A stretch of DNA of 64,000 bases from DASYXZ01 sp035308965 (GTDB lineage: Bacteria; Acidobacteriota; Terriglobia; UBA7540). The notes beneath the pieces are model-generated. The model saw only the letters and a program-made list of their open reading frames with translations. It was not told where the DNA came from and did no database searches. Shown here in pieces: positions 52,274 to 60,861 of this stretch. The stretch lies in contig DATGFN010000060.1 of the NCBI GenBank assembly GCA_035308965.1, positions 207,105-271,104 on the forward strand. The letters are read 5' to 3'. Positions within the stretch are counted from its first letter, which is position 1. Every line of letters starts with the position of its first letter. The translations under genes and the position numbers were made by a program.

Positions 52274-52365
52274 ACAACCTCTCGCAAAGGCCAAAGAGCG
52301 CTAACGGGAGGCAGGAAATCTTCTTTGCGAGTCGTTGCGCCTCAGCAACTCTGCGAGAGGGTGTT
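52273..52365. repeat. MITE-like palindromic repeat, family 2, copy 1
   Basis: A 93-bp element with 14-base inverted ends: AACAACCTCTCGCA and TGCGAGAGGGTGTT (one mismatch). A second 93-bp copy, in the same direction, lies at 54388-54480, so the pair flank the flavoprotein gene at 52455-54356. Similarity continues about 20 bases past each right end (TATTCTTAGC...CAAG). Confidence 0.75.
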
Positions 52366-52454
52366 TATTCTTAGCTACCTCAAGAGGAGATTGCTTGCCT
52401 CTGGCCGGCTGGCGCAGGTCTCCCAAGAATTGCGGCTCTCTTCATTCACCGAAA

Positions 52455-54356
52455 TTAAATCAATACCCGATCAAGAATCTGCCCCACGGCGCGGCGGCCT
52501 TCGAGGATGGCGGACTTGTGATCCATGGCGCCGGCCAGATCGGTGTTGGCGAAGGCAATTCTTCCAAAGGGCGCGCTGCGGAGGATTTCGCGAGGGGCGG
52601 GCTTGCCGTCTTTGCCGAAGAAGAAGCCCGGTTGGGGGTTCACGTAGGCGTGGCCCCACCGATTCAGGATGAGCCCTGCGATATCGCGTTGGGCGTCGAA
52701 GCCCACGCGGCCGAACATCTCGGTAAGCTGTTCGCGAATCTGTCGTTCGTAATCGCGGAAAGAAGTTGAAAGCATTTCAGCGCGGCCACGATTGCCCTGT
52801 TCCTGGATGGGCAAGCCTGGGGAACAATACAGAATTTTCATGGTGAGCACGGTCGGGGAATCGGGGCCAATTGTTTTTATGTCGGTCGAAAAAGTTGGAA
52901 CTTTTCGCACCGAAGTGAAACTGCCCAGGCCTTCGTACCAATTGGCCGAAGCGAATCCAAGTTTGTACATGAACCGCCAGTTGCGCACCGCCACGTTGGC
53001 CAACATACACGGGGAGCGGTAGAACTGGTCGTAGGCGGCGCGATGGGTTGCGGGCAGGTCGCGCACCACCAGCTTGGAACTCCAGCAGCCGCCCGCCATC
53101 ACCACCGAACGCGCGCGCAGGCGATAAACTTTTCCGCCTAGAGTGTAGGTGACCGAAACGAAGTGTGATTTGTCGGGATCGCCATCGTGTTCCACGCGCA
53201 CCACGGTTGAACTCAAGCGAACCCGCGCCGGCTGGCCCGGGCGGTCGAGCGCGGCAAAATCCACCCGGTTACGGCAAATTGATTCGAGAGTGCGCGGGCC
53301 GGGAATCGAACTGGGAATCAGCATCTTTATTATGTGGCGGGCAAAACCGGCGTTGCCCCCGGGAAAAGCTTGCCAGCCTGTCTCCGGCGAATCGTCCAGG
53401 CAATGCAATTCATTGAAGGCGTAGCCGCAGAAAGCGGAGAGCACGTCAGGTCCGAGACCGTATCCGCCGCCTTCGCCGGGGGTCATCAGGGTTCGAATGG
53501 TCTCACGGCTCAGTCCCGATTCCATCAAGTGATCTTCCAGCGTCATGCTGTCGAGCCGCCGCGATTTTTCATCGCCGGCATATTCATACGGTTTGGCGGG
53601 GCGCCGCTTCTTGCTGGCCGCAAGGATTTCCGCGCGCATGACGGGCGCGATGGGCGCACCCTCAAAATTATTGTCTTCGGCATTAAGCACCCACACGCCG
53701 GGCCGCCGGCCAAACTTGGCGCCAAAATAAAATCCGTTGGGCGAAGGCATTTGTTCAAATGTCCGGCCCAGAGGAATTTCCGGATCAGTACTGCCCCAAG
53801 TTTGGTATTTGAAGGCGTGCGGGTCGATTCCCAGCGATTTATAGAACCGCGAAATGAAACTGTGAGGAAAGGGAAATTGAAAATGGTCGGAGCCTTGGGG
53901 AGCCATCAAGCGCTGGCCATCCACCACAAATTCATTGCGCTTGGCCTCTCCGCCAAAGATGGGATGGTTTTCAAGCACCAGGCAGGAGAGGCCGGGCCCC
54001 CCTTCGCGGGCAAATATCAACGCGGAGGCGAGTCCGCTGATGCCCCCGCCCACCACCACGCAGTCAAAAGTCTCTCCCGTATCCGTGGCGTCGGTCGGTG
54101 GCGCATCAAATGCGTGGTCGCGAATTTTGTGTGCGGCGTTTATCACCTCCAGCGTGTTGCCGTTGGAGGCGCTGTAGTCGCCCTCGCCTCCGTATCCTGT
54201 CCAATCATCCTGCGCCAAAAGTTGTTGCGGGGTGAGGGGAAGCAGGAGTGCGCCACCCGATGCCAGCAAGGTGGAATTAAGGAAGTCGCGGCGGCACATG
54301 CGTCGGGCCATGCCCAGCGACTTGTCACCTGGCTTGGTGTGATTTTTACGTGGCAT
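52455..54356 (-). CDS. Tat-exported FAD oxidoreductase related to spermidine dehydrogenase
   Basis: A 633-residue protein. A twin-arginine signal is seen at R22-R23 (RRDFLNSTLLASGGALLLP). The FAD site VVVGGGISGLASALIFAREGG and the following LVLENHPIFGGEAKRNEFVVDGQRLMAPQGSDHF are the blocks of the spermidine dehydrogenase (SpdH) group of the amine oxidase superfamily. It should oxidise an amine or similar substrate in the periplasm, with FAD inserted before export. GAGGAA precedes ATG 54356. The gene lies between two direct 93-bp repeats. Confidence 0.87.
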   Translation of the reverse strand: MPRKNHTKPGDKSLGMARRMCRRDFLNSTLLASGGALLLPLTPQQLLAQDDWTGYGGEGDYSASNGNTLEVINAAHKIRDHAFDAPPTDATDTGETFDCVVVGGGISGLASALIFAREGGPGLSCLVLENHPIFGGEAKRNEFVVDGQRLMAPQGSDHFQFPFPHSFISRFYKSLGIDPHAFKYQTWGSTDPEIPLGRTFEQMPSPNGFYFGAKFGRRPGVWVLNAEDNNFEGAPIAPVMRAEILAASKKRRPAKPYEYAGDEKSRRLDSMTLEDHLMESGLSRETIRTLMTPGEGGGYGLGPDVLSAFCGYAFNELHCLDDSPETGWQAFPGGNAGFARHIIKMLIPSSIPGPRTLESICRNRVDFAALDRPGQPARVRLSSTVVRVEHDGDPDKSHFVSVTYTLGGKVYRLRARSVVMAGGCWSSKLVVRDLPATHRAAYDQFYRSPCMLANVAVRNWRFMYKLGFASANWYEGLGSFTSVRKVPTFSTDIKTIGPDSPTVLTMKILYCSPGLPIQEQGNRGRAEMLSTSFRDYERQIREQLTEMFGRVGFDAQRDIAGLILNRWGHAYVNPQPGFFFGKDGKPAPREILRSAPFGRIAFANTDLAGAMDHKSAILEGRRAVGQILDRVLI

Positions 54357-54387
54357 TTTTATATTCCTCGATTGTCGGGAAGAGCAA

Positions 54388-54480
54388 AACAACCTCACGC
54401 AAGGGCAGTAAGGTGCCAGGTAACAACGTGATCGATTCTGTGCGAGCCTTTGCGCCTCTGCGATTTTGCGAGAGGGCGTT
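54388..54480. repeat. MITE-like palindromic repeat, family 2, copy 2
   Basis: A 93-bp element with ends AACAACCTCACGCAA and TTGCGAGAGGGCGTT. It shares AACAACCTC, TTGCGCCTC and GCGAGAGGG with copy 1 at 52273-52365 and has the same length and direction. Inside are eight-base near-repeats of the TTTGCGCC type. Confidence 0.75.
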
Positions 54481-54527
54481 TAATTCTTAACAACTTCAAG
54501 GCGGGATTGTCAGCCTCGACAATCCAG

Positions 54528-55625
54528 CTACTTGGACGCCCGCAGGGCTTCATCAACCAAGGCAAAATATTGCTCGGGTGGGGGAGCGCCCACGACGATT
54601 CGTCCATTGATAAAGCTTGTGGGTGTGCTGCTGATCTCGAGCTTTTCCCCTTCGCGCTTGTTTTCCTCCACCCGGGACAGCGATGCCTTGGAGTCGATGC
54701 AGGCGGCGAGCTTCCCGCCGTCAATCCCGGCATCCTTGCCGTATTGAAGTAAAGCTTCCTGGACGTTGGCGGGCGAGATGGCGCCCTGGTGCCTGAAGAT
54801 CAGCGATCGGAAGGCAGCAAAATGTGAGGGATCGATTTGGTAGGAGCATTGGTCGGCGATGGCCGCCGTCATCGACCAATCGTGTATGGCCAGGGGGAAC
54901 TCTTTATACACCACTCGAACTTTATCGCCGTAGCGGGGCAAAAGCTCCGATTCAAGGAAGGCGTGAAAGCGCGCGCACATGGGGCACTGGAGATCGGCGT
55001 ATTCAACGATGGTTACCGGAGCTTTGGCCGGCCCAAAGCTTGGCTGGTCGCGCAGCACCATGGTTTGGAGCGGTTTTTGGCGCAGGTTTGATTCCATCAA
55101 CATGAGATCGCCGAGCACTGCTACGTTGGTGCGGCTGACGAAGAAATCCTGCGACTTCCCGTCGTTGGTTGAAATTTTCATTTGCTGAAATTCGGCAAAC
55201 TTTGATTTCACCAGCGGGCCGGCCGTCAATGTCGTGCTTTCCGGTAATTTGAAAGCAATTCGAATCTGCTTGACGAGTTCATCCCCAGGGCTGGCGCCCA
55301 GCGGAGCCAAAGTGCCCAGCGCCAAATAACGCCCGTCGAGGGTTACGTATACTTTCTCGGTTTTCTTTTCCGCGCCGTCACCCATCACCGCAGTGGTCTC
55401 CATGAACCCGGGAATGGTCGAATTCTGGAAGGGGTCCATGTCAATCTTCACTGTTTCCGGGATGGCATAGCGCTCGCGAAGGAAATGAATTACTTTCTCC
55501 CTGCCGACTGCCACGTCGCCACTCGATTGAGCGCGCACGCCTGCCGCCCCTGGCCAAAGCACCAAAGCGGTGGCCATGAGGGAAAGAACACCTCCGGCCC
55601 TTGCGCCGCCAGTCAATTTGATCAT
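54528..55625 (-). CDS. Exported DsbA-like thiol oxidoreductase
   Basis: A 365-residue protein with a signal peptide (about 1-33). Residues 35-190 are a separate domain of unknown type (redox-coupled reductase partners often have such parts). The C-terminal thioredoxin/DsbA fold starts at about 198 with FGPAKAPVTIVEYADLQCPMCARFH, active site C214-P-M-C217, followed by a helical insert and the cis-Pro STPTSFINGRIVVGAPP. This arrangement matches the DsbA_4/thioredoxin_4 group. ATG 55625 precedes the signal peptide directly; a longer frame has no support. Confidence 0.9.
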   Translation of the reverse strand: MIKLTGGARAGGVLSLMATALVLWPGAAGVRAQSSGDVAVGREKVIHFLRERYAIPETVKIDMDPFQNSTIPGFMETTAVMGDGAEKKTEKVYVTLDGRYLALGTLAPLGASPGDELVKQIRIAFKLPESTTLTAGPLVKSKFAEFQQMKISTNDGKSQDFFVSRTNVAVLGDLMLMESNLRQKPLQTMVLRDQPSFGPAKAPVTIVEYADLQCPMCARFHAFLESELLPRYGDKVRVVYKEFPLAIHDWSMTAAIADQCSYQIDPSHFAAFRSLIFRHQGAISPANVQEALLQYGKDAGIDGGKLAACIDSKASLSRVEENKREGEKLEISSTPTSFINGRIVVGAPPPEQYFALVDEALRASK

Positions 55626-55777
55626 AAGACGGTTTGAGCCTGACTGCCTTCCGCAGGGCATACCCTAATCTCCATGAAATGAACGTTTATTCTCCCGTCG
55701 CTGCATTCTAACCGTCGTTTTGGCATAAATCAATTTCAGGTTAATCGAAAATAATCGTGTGGATGGGCAGGCGATGC

Positions 55778-55806
55778 TTGACTTCGACTCACGTTCAGAA
55801 TAGAAT
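55778..55806 (+). promoter_or_regulatory. Promoter of carD
   Basis: -35 TTGACT (55778-55783), 17-base spacer, -10 TAGAAT (55801-55806). The carD start is 35 bases further on. Confidence 0.68.
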
Positions 55807-55841
55807 AAGTCAGTTTCTTCACCAAATTCAAAGGGGGCCGC

Positions 55842-56351
55842 ATGGACTTCCAAGTTGGGGAGAAGGTTGTCTATCCTAATCAAGGTGTAGGAATAATCGA
55901 ACAGATCTCAACCAGAAATCTCACCGGGCAGCCGGAAATGTTTTATTTGTTAAAGCTGAACGCCAGCAGCCTGCGAGTGATGGTGCCGACAACGAACGTG
56001 GGTAACGTCGGCTTGCGTCGCGTGGCCAAGAACCGGGAAATCGGTGACATACTTGATTTCCTGCATAAGGGCCGCTGCAAGTCGCCTCAGGATTGGAAAT
56101 GGCGATTCAAGGAAAACACCGAGAAGATGAAGAGCGGTTCCCTCCAGCAGGTGGCCGAAGTATTAAAGACCCTGGTGATGCTCAATCAAATCAAACCTCT
56201 TTCGTTCCGCGAAAAGAAAATGCTCGACCGCGCCTGGGGACTGATGGTGGATGAGATCGCCGTCGCCCGCGGAGTTACCCGGGAGAATGTGGAATTACAA
56301 CTCGTCAAGGCCCTCAATAAGTCCAATTTGAAAGTCCCGCTACCCGCCTAG
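55842..56351 (+). CDS. carD: CarD-family transcription regulator
   Basis: A 169-residue protein. The N-terminal RNA-polymerase-interacting Tudor-like domain is clear (DFQVGEKVVYPNQGVGIIEQISTR ... FYLLKLNASSLRVMVPTTNVGNVGLR), followed by the helical DNA-binding domain (WKWRFKENTEKMKSGSLQQVAEVLKTLVMLNQIKPLSFREKKMLDRAWGLMVDEIAVARG). CarD stabilises open promoter complexes, notably at rRNA promoters. Length fits. Confidence 0.95.
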   Translation: MDFQVGEKVVYPNQGVGIIEQISTRNLTGQPEMFYLLKLNASSLRVMVPTTNVGNVGLRRVAKNREIGDILDFLHKGRCKSPQDWKWRFKENTEKMKSGSLQQVAEVLKTLVMLNQIKPLSFREKKMLDRAWGLMVDEIAVARGVTRENVELQLVKALNKSNLKVPLPA

Positions 56352-56354
56352 AGG

Positions 56355-56376
56355 AAACCTTGTTTTAGAGGTTTTT
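56355..56376 (+). terminator. Probable terminator after carD
   Basis: AAACCT (56355-56360) pairs with AGGTTT (56369-56374) around eight bases and is followed by TT. The stem is AT-rich, so the terminator is weak. A separate perfect hairpin GCGCCC/GGGCGC lies at 56411-56428 without a T-run. Confidence 0.45.
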
Positions 56377-56801
56377 CCCTGGTCGAAGCTAACTAACAAT
56401 TTGCCGCATGGCGCCCTTTTGAGGGCGCTTGCGCACTTCATGCGCTCCTTCTCCGTGCCGTCCCGCGTAAACTACTTTCTTCAATGGATTCCTGCCGATT
56501 GTAATTCCATCTGAGAAGCTTTCCAGAAATCGGGCAAGCCTCTTTTTGGTGTGCCGTCCACAATTCACTGCCTCCAAGCTGACTCTAAGATTTCTGTATG
56601 CTTTGCCCAACACGGGAAAAATTGCGTAAAACCGCCACATCGCCCGTGCGGGCGCATCTAAACTAAACGAGGGGTGCGAAGAGGTGGTAAAAGGGGGACG
56701 GGGCGGGTCCATATTGGGGGAGCCGTAGTGCGTTAAGTAGGAGATTTCCACAAGATATTGGGGTAACTTATAAAAAAACCACCAATACTTGTAGTTTTCT
56801 C

Positions 56802-56830
56802 TTGACAAGCGTTTTTAGGGGGCGTACATT
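56802..56830 (+). promoter_or_regulatory. Promoter of nrdJ
   Basis: Perfect -35 TTGACA (56802-56807), 17-base spacer, -10 TACATT (56825-56830). Transcription should begin near 56837, giving a leader of about 180 bases. The 56377-56801 stretch upstream holds no gene I can support. Confidence 0.75.
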
Positions 56831-56836
56831 CCGTTC

Positions 56837-57018
56837 GGCTCAAGTGAAACTGCCCTTGAGTCTGAATTCTCAGGTGCAAAAGTTGAATTTTGGTTGTTTA
56901 TTTCAGTTGGTTTGGAAGCGTGAGGGGACGCCCTGAACCAACTGACCGACGCGGTGTCGGGTGTACGCCAAACCTTAAAATTCAAGATTAAAGCGCCAAT
57001 AGTTTAGCGGAGGTTTAT
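56837..57018 (+). ncRNA. Structured nrdJ leader, candidate riboswitch or other cis-regulatory RNA
   Basis: The leader shows: a hairpin CTCAAG/CTTGAG (56839-56860); a long helix GGTTTGG (56909-56915) with CCAAACC (56968-56974) that closes two hairpins, GCGT/ACGC (56918-56931) and CCGAC/GTCGG (56946-56960); and a competing helix CAGTTGG-TT (56904-56912) with AACCAACTG (56936-56944). The segment AAACCT (56970-56975) also complements AGGTTT (57011-57016), which overlaps the nrdJ Shine-Dalgarno GGAGG. So the first helix would leave the ribosome site free and the competing one would release the segment that covers it. I found no match to the cobalamin riboswitch core. Function and ligand are inference. 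Confidence 0.6.
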
Positions 57019-59961
57019 ATGGCGGAGCGGGATGCTGTCTCTGTGGTGGCCAAGAGCGCGAATACTATTACGGATTCCTCGGTTCGCCAGTCAGAGCGAG
57101 GGCTGATTTTTAAACGTCATTTTACGAAGGCAGGCATTCATCCTTTTGACGAAGTCGAGTGGGAAACGCGCACCGCGTCCATTCAGAACGATAAGGGCCA
57201 GACGATCTTCGAGCAGCGCAATGTTGAAGTGCCCAAAGACTGGTCCATGACGGCCACCAACATTGTCGCTTCAAAATATTTCCACGGCAAACTCGGGACG
57301 GCGGAGCGCGAAACCAGCGTTCGCCAACTGATTGGCCGTGTGGCGGACACCATCGCGCAGTGGGGTGTGGAGGGTGGATACTTCCGCACCGAAGATGACG
57401 CCAAGATTTTTCATGACGAATTGCTCCACCTTTTGGTTCGCCAGAAAGGCGCGTTCAATTCCCCGGTTTGGTTTAACTGCGGCTTGTGGCACAAGTATCA
57501 CCGCCAGTCGAGCGGCGGCGGGTGGTATTGGGACCCGGCCACGGGCAGCATCAAGAAGGAGACCGAGGCCTATCGTCACCCTCAGTGCTCTGCCTGCTTT
57601 ATCAACTCCGTCCAGGATAACCTCGAAAGCATCCTGACCCTTGCCAAAACGGAAGGGATGCTCTTCAAGTGGGGTTCGGGCACTGGCACGAACCTCTCGC
57701 CACTTAGGTCTTCCTTGGAGTCACTGTCAGGCGGCGGTGAGGCCTCCGGTCCCCTCTCTTTTATGAAGGGTTATGACGCGTTTGCGGGCGTCATCAAGTC
57801 GGGCGGCAAGACGCGCCGCGCCGCCAAGATGGTGATCCTGAATATCGACCACCCGGACGTGGTCGATTTCATCGAGTGCAAGGCCAAAGAGGAACGCAAA
57901 GCCTGGGCGCTGATCGAGGCTGGATATGATTCGGCCATTGACGGCGACGCTTATTCCTCCATCTTCTTCCAAAACGCCAATAACAGCATTCGCGCCACCG
58001 ATGATTTTATGCAGGCGGTGGTGGATGATGGCGACTGGGCTACGCGTCGCGTGACCAACGGCCAGCCGGTGAAATCCTACCGGGCGCGCGATCTGATGAA
58101 AAAGATTTCCGAGGCCGCGTGGCAGTGCGGCGACCCGGGCATGCAGTTTGATACCACCATCAACAAGTGGCACACCTCCAAGGCCACGGCGCCCATCTAC
58201 GCCTCCAATCCGTGCAGTGAGTATATGTTCCTGGACGATTCGGCGTGCAACCTGGCCTCGTTGAACCTGATGAAGTTTGTTACTCCCGACTTGAAGTTTG
58301 AAGTGGAAGCCTACCGGCAGGCGGTGGAGGTTTTTATTACCGCGCAGGAAATCCTGGTGGATAACGCCAGCTACCCGACCGAAAAAATCGGACAGAACTC
58401 GCATGATTTCCGCCCCCTGGGGCTTGGATATGCCAACCTGGGCGCGCTGCTGATGGCCAACGGCCTGCCTTACGATTCCGATGGCGGCCGCGATTTTGCC
58501 GCCGCGGTTACGGCCGTAATGCACGGCCAGGCATACCTCACTTCGTCCCACATTGCGGCGGAAGTCGGCCCTTGCCAGGGTTATGCGGTGAATCGCGATC
58601 CTTTCCTGGGCGTCATCTCCATGCACCGGCAATCGCTCCAGAATATCAATCCGCGCAACGTTCCCGAAAATCTGATGGAAGCGGGCAAGAAGATTTGGGA
58701 TGAGTGTCTGGCCAGCGGCATGAAATACGGCTATCGCAACGCTCAGGTCACCGTGCTCGCTCCCACGGGAACCATCGGCTTTATGATGGATTGCGACACC
58801 ACCGGCGTTGAGCCGGACCTGGCCCTGGTGAAATACAAGAAGCTGGTGGGCGGCGGATTGATCAAGATCGTCAACAACGGCGTGCCCGCATCACTGCTGA
58901 AGCTGGGTTACACCAACCAGGAGACGGCCGACATCGTTCACTTTATCGACGAGAACGGAACCATCGAAGGCGCGCCCCACTTGAAGCCCGAGCATCTGGC
59001 CGTTTTCGATTGCTCGCTAAAGCCCGCCCACGGCAAGCGCTCCATTCATTACATGGGCCACGTGCGCATGATGGCGGCGGTGCAGCCGTTCCTCTCCGGC
59101 GCGATTTCAAAGACGGTGAATCTGCCCGAGGAAGCTACCATTGAGGATGTTTCAAACGCGTTCATCGAATCCTGGCGCATGGGCATCAAGGCGCTCGCCA
59201 TTTATCGTGACGGGTCGAAGAAGAGCCAGCCGTTGAATACGTCGGATGCGAAACCTAATAAGAAGGAGTCAGAAGCCAGAAGTCAGAAGTCAGAAGAAGA
59301 CCGGTCGACACCCGACACGCGACTCACAAGTCCCCCGCCCACTCCCAAGCCATTTCGGCGCAAACTGGACGATGAACGCCGCGCCTTCACGCATAAGTTT
59401 ACCGTGGGTGGCCACGAAGGGTATTTGACCGTCGGCCTGTATGATGATGGCCAGCCGGGCGAAATCTTTATCACCATGGCCAAGGAAGGCTCCACGGTTT
59501 CCGGTTTGATGGACTCCTTCGCCACCGCGGTTTCCCTCGCCTTGCAATACGGCGTGCCGCTCAAAGTGCTCTGCGATAAATTCAGCCACACGCGGTTTGA
59601 GCCCAGCGGCTGGACCAACAATCCCGAAATCCGCTACGCCAAGTCAATGATGGATTACATCTTTCGCTGGATGGCATTCAAATTCTTGCCCAAGGATGCC
59701 CAGCCTCGCGAGGAGGCCAGCGTGGCTACACCGAACGGCAACGAAGTGGAGAAGGCGGCGAAACTGGCCTCGCAATTTACCCGCGCCGCCGGTGAGCAGC
59801 CCGTGGAAGGCTCCCTATACGAGGCTTCCGGACAACCCTCACTTGCCGGCGTCACTCACACTGATGATGCCCCAAGCTGCTCCGATTGCGGCGCCATCAT
59901 GGTCCGCAACGGCGCCTGCTACCGCTGCATGAATTGCGGTTCGACCAGCGGCTGCTCGTAA
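57019..59961 (+). CDS. nrdJ: Adenosylcobalamin-dependent (class II) ribonucleotide reductase
   Basis: A 980-residue protein. The catalytic barrel (about 60-745) has NSPVWFNCGL, HPQCSACFINSVQD, SNPCSEYMFLDDSACNLASLNL and VLAPTGTIGFMMDCDTTGVEPD. Residues about 749-772 are a linker encoded by two heptamer repeat arrays. A TSCPD-type domain follows (about 785-890, FTVGGHEGYLTVGLYDDGQPGEIFI) and a zinc/redox tail (CSDCGAIMVRNGACYRCMNCGSTSGCS) supplies the shuttle cysteines. It makes deoxyribonucleotides without oxygen or an NrdB partner but needs B12. GGAGG lies five bases before ATG 57019. Confidence 0.97.
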   Translation: MAERDAVSVVAKSANTITDSSVRQSERGLIFKRHFTKAGIHPFDEVEWETRTASIQNDKGQTIFEQRNVEVPKDWSMTATNIVASKYFHGKLGTAERETSVRQLIGRVADTIAQWGVEGGYFRTEDDAKIFHDELLHLLVRQKGAFNSPVWFNCGLWHKYHRQSSGGGWYWDPATGSIKKETEAYRHPQCSACFINSVQDNLESILTLAKTEGMLFKWGSGTGTNLSPLRSSLESLSGGGEASGPLSFMKGYDAFAGVIKSGGKTRRAAKMVILNIDHPDVVDFIECKAKEERKAWALIEAGYDSAIDGDAYSSIFFQNANNSIRATDDFMQAVVDDGDWATRRVTNGQPVKSYRARDLMKKISEAAWQCGDPGMQFDTTINKWHTSKATAPIYASNPCSEYMFLDDSACNLASLNLMKFVTPDLKFEVEAYRQAVEVFITAQEILVDNASYPTEKIGQNSHDFRPLGLGYANLGALLMANGLPYDSDGGRDFAAAVTAVMHGQAYLTSSHIAAEVGPCQGYAVNRDPFLGVISMHRQSLQNINPRNVPENLMEAGKKIWDECLASGMKYGYRNAQVTVLAPTGTIGFMMDCDTTGVEPDLALVKYKKLVGGGLIKIVNNGVPASLLKLGYTNQETADIVHFIDENGTIEGAPHLKPEHLAVFDCSLKPAHGKRSIHYMGHVRMMAAVQPFLSGAISKTVNLPEEATIEDVSNAFIESWRMGIKALAIYRDGSKKSQPLNTSDAKPNKKESEARSQKSEEDRSTPDTRLTSPPPTPKPFRRKLDDERRAFTHKFTVGGHEGYLTVGLYDDGQPGEIFITMAKEGSTVSGLMDSFATAVSLALQYGVPLKVLCDKFSHTRFEPSGWTNNPEIRYAKSMMDYIFRWMAFKFLPKDAQPREEASVATPNGNEVEKAAKLASQFTRAAGEQPVEGSLYEASGQPSLAGVTHTDDAPSCSDCGAIMVRNGACYRCMNCGSTSGCS
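59265..59299. repeat. Heptameric tandem repeat inside nrdJ (unit GAAGTCA)
   Basis: Five units GGAGTCA, GAAGCCA, GAAGTCA, GAAGTCA, GAAGAAG, read in-frame as a Ser/Glu/Lys-rich linker of NrdJ. Confidence 0.88.
59306..59333. repeat. Second heptameric tandem repeat inside nrdJ (unit CGACACC)
   Basis: Four units CGACACC, CGACACG, CGACTCA, CAAGTCC, six bases after the first array, encoding a Thr/Asp/Arg/Ser-rich part of the same linker. Confidence 0.78.
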
Positions 59962-60035
59962 AGAAAGGGCGGGGGATGGTTTCAACAAAAGGAGTAAAGA
60001 GCTGGTTGAATTGAATCCAAGTCGCGAGATGAATC

Positions 60036-60069
60036 AGGCCACTTGCAACCAGCGGGTGGCCTTTCTTTA
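60036..60069 (+). terminator. Rho-independent terminator of nrdJ
   Basis: AGGCCAC (60036-60042) pairs perfectly with GTGGCCT (60056-60062) and is followed by the T-rich TTCTTT. It lies 75 bases after the nrdJ stop. Confidence 0.78.
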
Positions 60070-60083
60070 TTCGGGAGTTGGTT

Positions 60084-60332
60084 ATGGACGTTGCTGAAGC
60101 GTTGCGCGCCATTTGCACCACGGGCGAGGGTTATTGCTGGTATTGTGACCAGAGATTGCCGGGCCAGGCCGACGAGGCCATTGGAGCGGGCTGGGACGTG
60201 AAACGCGTGGAAGGAGAACGCGTGGCCAGCATCATTCTGGTTTGCCCGGAGTGCACGCGCGAAAAAACTGAGTTGGGCGAGGAAGGCTTCCTCCGCAATC
60301 TTTCCATGCGCGTTTGCAATTCGACCTGCTGA
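60084..60332 (+). CDS. Small zinc-knuckle protein of unknown function
   Basis: An 82-residue protein. Two cysteine pairs, CWYC (residues 18-21) and CPEC, are separated by a beta segment of about 33 residues, as in a zinc ribbon; a Cys pair CNSTC ends the protein. ATG 60084 has GGGAG upstream. It is the first of three small genes between nrdJ and the phosphotransferase. Function unknown. Confidence 0.75.
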   Translation: MDVAEALRAICTTGEGYCWYCDQRLPGQADEAIGAGWDVKRVEGERVASIILVCPECTREKTELGEEGFLRNLSMRVCNSTC

Positions 60333-60434
60333 AGCCGCGCGCCAGAATGCGGCGGGAATGGGCTGCTAAACGCGCGCAAGCTCCACGGCGCTGGTAAGCC
60401 GGGTTGGACTGGCGCTGGGAAAAGTGAGGGCGTA

Positions 60435-60734
60435 ATGGAAGAAGACATGAGAATCCGGTCCTACTTTAAGGATCAGGTCCGCCAGGTAATCGAGCAAAGC
60501 ATTCGCGAGCCGGAAGGATTCCTCTCTTACTTTGTGGACCACGAGCCCAAGGATGAAGAGATCCTGGGTCTGCTTGCTGTCTCCACCATGATGGGCGGCG
60601 ATGGTGATATGACCGATAATTTCCCCACCTCTGTTGAAGCGCTGGCCGCGCTCTCCCCCAATCGTCAGGCCGAAATCTGCCGCGAATTCCGCAAAGAACT
60701 CAAGAACTGCCTGGGCAAAATCAGCGCCGCGTAA
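60435..60734 (+). CDS. Small helical protein of unknown function
   Basis: A 99-residue acidic protein, mainly helical, without cysteine pairs or membrane segments. It contains a loop DGDMTDNFPTSVEALAALSPNRQAEICREF. No family recognised. Coding is supported by codon bias and position; no strong ribosome site. Confidence 0.6.
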   Translation: MEEDMRIRSYFKDQVRQVIEQSIREPEGFLSYFVDHEPKDEEILGLLAVSTMMGGDGDMTDNFPTSVEALAALSPNRQAEICREFRKELKNCLGKISAA

Positions 60735-60861
60735 TAAATCAACTCAAATTTCAATGACCATGGTGAACCGGGCGCGATCGCCGGGAGATCTTTCAGCTAT
60801 AGTAGGCGCGGGCAGGAGCCTGCACTTTCCCGGGCTTCTGCCGCCCATCGCGGGAGCCATC

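Noticed and set aside
53334..54431. A 365-codon plus-strand frame opposite the flavoprotein gene
   Set aside because: Antisense shadow; the minus-strand gene has the Tat signal and FAD motif.
56389..56808. A 139-codon open frame on the minus strand between carD and nrdJ
   Set aside because: No ribosome site, composition unlike coding DNA here, no recognisable sequence, and it covers the nrdJ promoter.
56837..57018. Cobalamin riboswitch before nrdJ
   Set aside because: The core motifs of that class (such as GCCACTG) are absent, so I list the leader as an unassigned structured RNA.
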